Shown here: one piece after another, positions 60,577-64,000 of the stretch
Layout: each line of letters opens with the position of its first letter
How positions within the stretch are numbered: position 1 is the first letter of the stretch
Source of the DNA: Cytophagaceae bacterium
GTDB taxonomy: Bacteria; Bacteroidota; Bacteroidia; Cytophagales; Spirosomataceae
DNA: 64,000 bases
Direction: 5' to 3'
NCBI GenBank assembly: GCA_016722655.1
Contig: JADKIR010000004.1
Location: 1,178,001 to 1,242,000, forward strand
Notes under the pieces: model-generated
The model's database searches: none
What the model saw: the letters and a program-made list of their open reading frames with translations, nothing else
What the model was told of the DNA's origin: nothing
Made by a program: the position numbers and the translations under genes

Positions 60577-62109
60577 ATGAAAAAAATATTAAAATATTTA
60601 ACTTTTGGATTGGGATTTACCTTGTTGGTATCATGTCAGGAGTTTGTTGACGTAAATACTAATCCCAATTTCCCACAGGTAGTTGAACCCGTAGTGTTGA
60701 TTCCTGCGATGCAGGCACAAATGGCTCTGGCAGTACAGTTTGATGGAAGGTTTTTAGGTAAATATGTGCAAAACTTTGCTCATAGTACAGCTCAAAATAC
60801 CTGGGATAGGTATGGATATGACCCTGGTAGTGATAATGGGGGCCAGATTTGGCGTATGGCCTATTGGGATTTAGGCAAAAACTTAAGTCTTATGATGGAA
60901 GGTGCAGAAAATGAATCCCGTTGGGATTTACTCGGCTTAGGCAAAGTGATGAGAGCATGGTCCTGGCAAATGACCACCGATATGCATGGAGAAATCATTC
61001 TTACTCAAGCTTTCGACCAGACACGTAAAACCTTTGATTATGATTCGCAGGAAGCAGTTTATGCAGAGGTTGTTAAACTTGCAAACGAAGGTATTGGTCT
61101 TTTGGCAAAAACCGATGGTGCTGTTTCACAAGCTTATATGACCAGAGGGGATAAAATTTATGCAGGTGATAGGGCAAAATGGACTAAGTTTGCTTACGGT
61201 TTACTCGCAAGGAATGCTAATAATTTGATTAATAAATCATCTTACAATCCAGATAAAGTGATAGAATATGCAGACAAAGCTATGGCAAGTATCAATGATG
61301 ATGCAATGGTAGCTTTTGATGGTACAGTTTCAACTAATTCTAGTTTTTGGGGACCTACTCGTGCCAATATGAATGCCTTCAGGCAAACAAAATTCATAGT
61401 AGGGTTAATGGATAGCACTGTTTTTAAAGGAGCCAGAGACCCTCGTATCAGCAGTATTTTGGTTCCTTCAACTGATGGTGTTTACAGAGGACATACTGCA
61501 AATACAGCTGAAGTTACTACTGCTGCGGTTCGTATTCCAACGCCATGGGGTATAGTAGGAGCTCCAACTGCAGCTACACCTGGTAAATATTTATTTAGAA
61601 ATGCCGCACCTTTCCCATTAATGACTTATGCCGAAATGCAGTTCATTAAAGCTGAAGCAGCATTTATTAAAGGTGACAAAGAAATGGCACTTACTGCCTA
61701 TAAAAATGGCATTTCTGCTAGTATTGATATGGTGAATAAATATACGATTGATCCAACACCTAAAATCGATGCAGCAGCTAAAGCAGCGTTTTTGGCTAAG
61801 CCTTCAATTGTCCCGGCCAGTGCTTCTGAGTTATCTCTAAGTCAGATAATGACGCAAAAATATATAGCATTATTTGGTTTTGGATTCCTCGAAACCTGGA
61901 ATGATATGCGTAAATATCATTATGATGCCAATATTTACAAAGGTTTGACATTTACTTCAAGTTTGTACCCCGACAATGCCGGCAAGTTGGCCTACAGAAT
62001 TCGTCCAAGATACAATTCTGAATATGTATGGAATCTTGAAACTTTGAAAAAATACGGTGGAGATAAACCTGAGTATCATACCACAGAGTTGTGGTTTAGT
62101 CAGAAATAA
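60577..62109 (+). CDS. SusD/RagB-like nutrient-binding lipoprotein (SusD-2 type)
   Basis: A 510-residue outer-membrane lipoprotein. Lipobox LLVSC (Cys at about residue 19); I start at MKKILKYLTF (60577), four codons after an alternative ATG. FVDVNTNPNFPQ near the N-terminus and ETWNDMRKYHYDAN toward the C-terminus are typical of the SusD-2 group, and tetratricopeptide-like helices are suggested by AEMQFIKAEAAFIKGDKEMA. It caps the SusC channel. No glycoside hydrolase is encoded next to it. Confidence 0.94.
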   Translation: MKKILKYLTFGLGFTLLVSCQEFVDVNTNPNFPQVVEPVVLIPAMQAQMALAVQFDGRFLGKYVQNFAHSTAQNTWDRYGYDPGSDNGGQIWRMAYWDLGKNLSLMMEGAENESRWDLLGLGKVMRAWSWQMTTDMHGEIILTQAFDQTRKTFDYDSQEAVYAEVVKLANEGIGLLAKTDGAVSQAYMTRGDKIYAGDRAKWTKFAYGLLARNANNLINKSSYNPDKVIEYADKAMASINDDAMVAFDGTVSTNSSFWGPTRANMNAFRQTKFIVGLMDSTVFKGARDPRISSILVPSTDGVYRGHTANTAEVTTAAVRIPTPWGIVGAPTAATPGKYLFRNAAPFPLMTYAEMQFIKAEAAFIKGDKEMALTAYKNGISASIDMVNKYTIDPTPKIDAAAKAAFLAKPSIVPASASELSLSQIMTQKYIALFGFGFLETWNDMRKYHYDANIYKGLTFTSSLYPDNAGKLAYRIRPRYNSEYVWNLETLKKYGGDKPEYHTTELWFSQK

Positions 62110-62116
62110 TTTCGAT

Positions 62117-62146
62117 AAAGAGCCGACCAGATTGGTCGGCTCTTTA
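62117..62146. terminator. Bidirectional terminator between susD and mobA
   Basis: Perfect 12-bp stem AAAGAGCCGACC with GGTCGGCTCTTT, flanked by AT-rich sequence on both sides. It serves the convergent SusD-like and mobA transcripts. Confidence 0.88.
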
Positions 62147-63229
62147 TTTGTTTTTTAAAAGAGTCATCATTTCCAACGGTGTATTCACATTCTTTAAAAC
62201 TGTCGGATTGGGCAAGTTTATAAGCTGAACATCTGAATTTATCAAAACTTTTCTTGGACAGGAATATCCCTGTGACAGAAATTGTAATAATACCGGATAA
62301 GCTTTGGGCTCCCAAATGGTGAAAAGTGGATCAGGAAAATTGGTTTCGGGATTGTAGCATGCGGTTGCAATTTTGGATGGATTACGGTTTTGTATTAAAA
62401 AATCAATTTCATTTTTACCGACAAGAGGCATATCGCAGGCAAGAACCAACCAGGCTACATTCGGATTAAATTTGAATGCCGAAAGTATTGCTCCATAAGG
62501 TCCCATTTGTAGAAAACTATCAGCAATTTCATTATGTTTATTATGATTTTCCGCAACAGAAAAATAAGTTTCTATTACGGATTCTTCCATTATTTTAAAT
62601 AGGTAATCCCTTTGGGGAAGATTGTCAAAATAACACAAATCTGCCTTGCTTTCACCCATTCGTTCCGATTTGCCTCCCACCAAAATTAAACCATTCAAGG
62701 GTACTGGTTTCAAACTTTTTTCAATAATCGGAATAAGCTCCAAAGTATTTTCTTTTGACAAAACAGGCTGATTTGTCATTTTTAACCAATCAAAAACAGG
62801 CGAATCATCGGTTTTAAGTATTGCGATTACATCTGTTAATTGACATTCTCTCTTTTTTAAAGAATCTTCTTTCATTTGATTGATTAATAGAACCTGCTTT
62901 TCTGCGGTGAAATGATTACCGTTTACCAGAATTATATCACAATCATTCAACAAGGCTTTTTTACCAAAATCAGAAAGTTCCTTTTTGCTAATATTGAAAT
63001 GAGAAATTTTATCCTGAAATTTTGTAAAATCAATAGAATCAAAACTTTGGTCGGCTTTGTGATCAGCATCAACAAAAGCAATTTTATATTTTCCTGAAAG
63101 TGCAGAAATAATCTCTCCGGCAATTTGATTTATTACCTCACATGGAGCCCCAATTAGTGCAAATTCATTCCTTCCCCAGTTTCCAATATTTGGCTTAGTC
63201 AAAAACGGATGTTTTTCGTGTTTTTTCAA
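62144..63229 (-). CDS. mobA: Molybdenum cofactor guanylyltransferase (MobA) with a MobB-like N-terminal half lacking a P-loop
   Basis: A 361-residue two-part protein. Residues about 185-361 are a MobA nucleotidyltransferase domain: NGLILVGGKSERMGESKADL, LVLACDMPLVG and PDPLFTIWEP. It adds GMP to molybdopterin. The first 180 residues look like MobB (EFALIGAPCEVINQIAGEI, YKIAFVDADHKAD, DIILVNGN), but the expected GKT/S Walker A is absent (GAPCEVIN), so this half may be structural only. It is 24 bp downstream of moaC in the same operon. Confidence 0.85.
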   Translation of the reverse strand: MKKHEKHPFLTKPNIGNWGRNEFALIGAPCEVINQIAGEIISALSGKYKIAFVDADHKADQSFDSIDFTKFQDKISHFNISKKELSDFGKKALLNDCDIILVNGNHFTAEKQVLLINQMKEDSLKKRECQLTDVIAILKTDDSPVFDWLKMTNQPVLSKENTLELIPIIEKSLKPVPLNGLILVGGKSERMGESKADLCYFDNLPQRDYLFKIMEESVIETYFSVAENHNKHNEIADSFLQMGPYGAILSAFKFNPNVAWLVLACDMPLVGKNEIDFLIQNRNPSKIATACYNPETNFPDPLFTIWEPKAYPVLLQFLSQGYSCPRKVLINSDVQLINLPNPTVLKNVNTPLEMMTLLKNK

Positions 63230-63253
63230 TAGAAATATTTCTAAAATAATTTT

Positions 63254-63739
63254 TCACACCTTTTCATTCAAAACAAAATCTTTCTTTCCCCCGGTTTTTT
63301 TGATTAATCTGGTTTCTTTAATAACTATATCATGAGAAAGAGCTTTGCACATATCGTAAATTGTTAATGCAGCAACACTAGCCCCTGTCAATGCTTCCAT
63401 TTCAATGCCTGTTTTGCCATTTACCGATGCCTCACAAATAATTTCAATGGTGTTTTTGCCTGTAACTTTTATTTTAATCTGGCAATTATCCATTCCAATA
63501 GGGTGGCAAAGAGGGATCAAATCACCGGTTTTTTTTGCAGCCATAACACCTGCTATAATTGCGGTTTGAAAAACTGGCCCTTTTTGGGTTTGAATCTCGT
63601 CATTTTGAAATAATGCCATGATTTCATCCGAAATATGAACTATGCTTCTCGCAACTGCAACACGGTGTGTTACCGTCTTATCGCCAACATCGACCATTGA
63701 CGGATTGCCCGAAGCATCAAGATGGGTAAAAGAAGCCAT
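63254..63739 (-). CDS. moaC: Cyclic pyranopterin monophosphate synthase MoaC
   Basis: A 161-residue MoaC, which with MoaA makes cyclic pyranopterin monophosphate, the first molybdopterin precursor. Recognised from FTHLDASGNPSMVDVGDKTV and THRVAVA (residues 4-31), KTGDLIPLCHPIGMDNCQIK (about 70-89), KTGIEMEALTGASVAALTIY (about 109-128) and the catalytic-site Asp and Lys in YDMCKAL and VIKETRL. It is followed by mobA, and both precede the convergent SusC/SusD transcript. Confidence 0.96.
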   Translation of the reverse strand: MASFTHLDASGNPSMVDVGDKTVTHRVAVARSIVHISDEIMALFQNDEIQTQKGPVFQTAIIAGVMAAKKTGDLIPLCHPIGMDNCQIKIKVTGKNTIEIICEASVNGKTGIEMEALTGASVAALTIYDMCKALSHDIVIKETRLIKKTGGKKDFVLNEKV

Positions 63740-63772
63740 TATAATTTTTTCCCAAAAATAAAGGATTTGTTT

Positions 63773-64000
63773 TTAAATAGAGAATCCAAGTGAAATTCCC
63801 GCAATACTACTGGTGTGAGAATCAATAAAATAAGAAAAGTGCTTTTGATAATATTTGGGTGTATATTGAATCTTGAGGAATATTACTTTAGGTTTGGGTG
63901 GAATATCAATTACAATTTGTTGTCTGAGTCCTACGATTCCAAAAATATAATTTCGTGGAACTTCATTGGCATATAAAACTGGCGTATAACTCAATCCAAA
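63773..64000 (-). CDS. Outer-membrane beta-barrel protein, C-terminal part only
   Basis: The final 74 or so residues of a protein that continues past the right edge of the window. The reading starts at the edge in frame with FGLSYTPVLYANEVPRN and ends SIAGISLGFSI, with alternating hydrophobic residues and a terminal aromatic-rich strand that suggest an outer-membrane barrel. The family cannot be named from this fragment. Confidence 0.55.
   Translation of the reverse strand, partial: FGLSYTPVLYANEVPRNYIFGIVGLRQQIVIDIPPKPKVIFLKIQYTPKYYQKHFSYFIDSHTSSIAGISLGFSI

Overview
The window is a stretch of AT-rich chromosome from a member of the Bacteroidota, most likely Cytophagales. The evidence is a SusC/SusD pair, DUF1501 and DUF1800 partners, a PA14 surface protein with a type IX-style C-terminus, secreted GH9, GH20 and GH130 enzymes, TonB-dependent receptors, and promoters matching the Bacteroidota -33/-7 consensus (TTTG, then TAnnTTTG). 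The order is inferred; no species can be named from the sequence alone.

Layout. 1-4.7 kb: leuD (cut by the window edge) and leuC, a quinoprotein dehydrogenase with a built-in cytochrome c domain, and a siroheme-synthesis enzyme, all on the minus strand. 4.9-10.6 kb: a DUF1508 protein, a secreted endonuclease/phosphatase-family enzyme, GH20 hexosaminidase, GH25 lysozyme-like protein and ComB. 10.6-16.4 kb: a tight minus-strand operon DUF1800, DUF1501, PA14 protein. 16.5-23 kb: a YraN-type protein, lipB with a dipeptide epimerase, a SurA/PpiD-like periplasmic chaperone and a Gfo/Idh/MocA oxidoreductase. 23.1-28 kb: an MNT-HEPN pair, recG and two membrane-glycan type genes. 28.3-34.8 kb: a sulfide:quinone-oxidoreductase-like flavoprotein with an unannotated 43-residue partner, then a cysteine-containing small membrane protein and a TonB receptor carrying the copper-binding CxxxM and HxM signature of OprC, then a lipoprotein and a frameshifted ThuA-like gene. 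34.8-40 kb: a BCS1-like AAA ATPase, an unknown secreted protein, endonuclease III and a decayed insertion sequence with intact ends. 40.1-45.5 kb: a complete rRNA operon (16S, tRNA-Ile, 23S, 5S) on the minus strand with two tandem promoters. 46.1-52 kb: DoxX with a second Gfo/Idh/MocA protein, mannonate dehydratase, an EamA transporter and asd. 52-64 kb: GH130, a frameshifted toxin-antitoxin pair, GH9, 5-formyl-THF cyclo-ligase, moeA (frameshifted), a SusC/SusD pair, mobA and moaC, and the end of an outer-membrane barrel protein.

Themes. Polysaccharide use is represented by SusC/SusD, GH9, GH20, GH130 and mannonate dehydratase, though not as one polysaccharide utilisation locus. Metal and cofactor supply is represented by the copper-type receptor, molybdenum cofactor genes, siroheme and lipoate. 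A roughly 95-bp dispersed repeat occurs three times (34.8, 38.5 and 45.9 kb), and in one place supplies the stop codon of a gene. Four chromosomal genes and the transposase each carry what look like single-base deletions, mostly in short homopolymers, so some of the apparent pseudogenes could be sequence errors.
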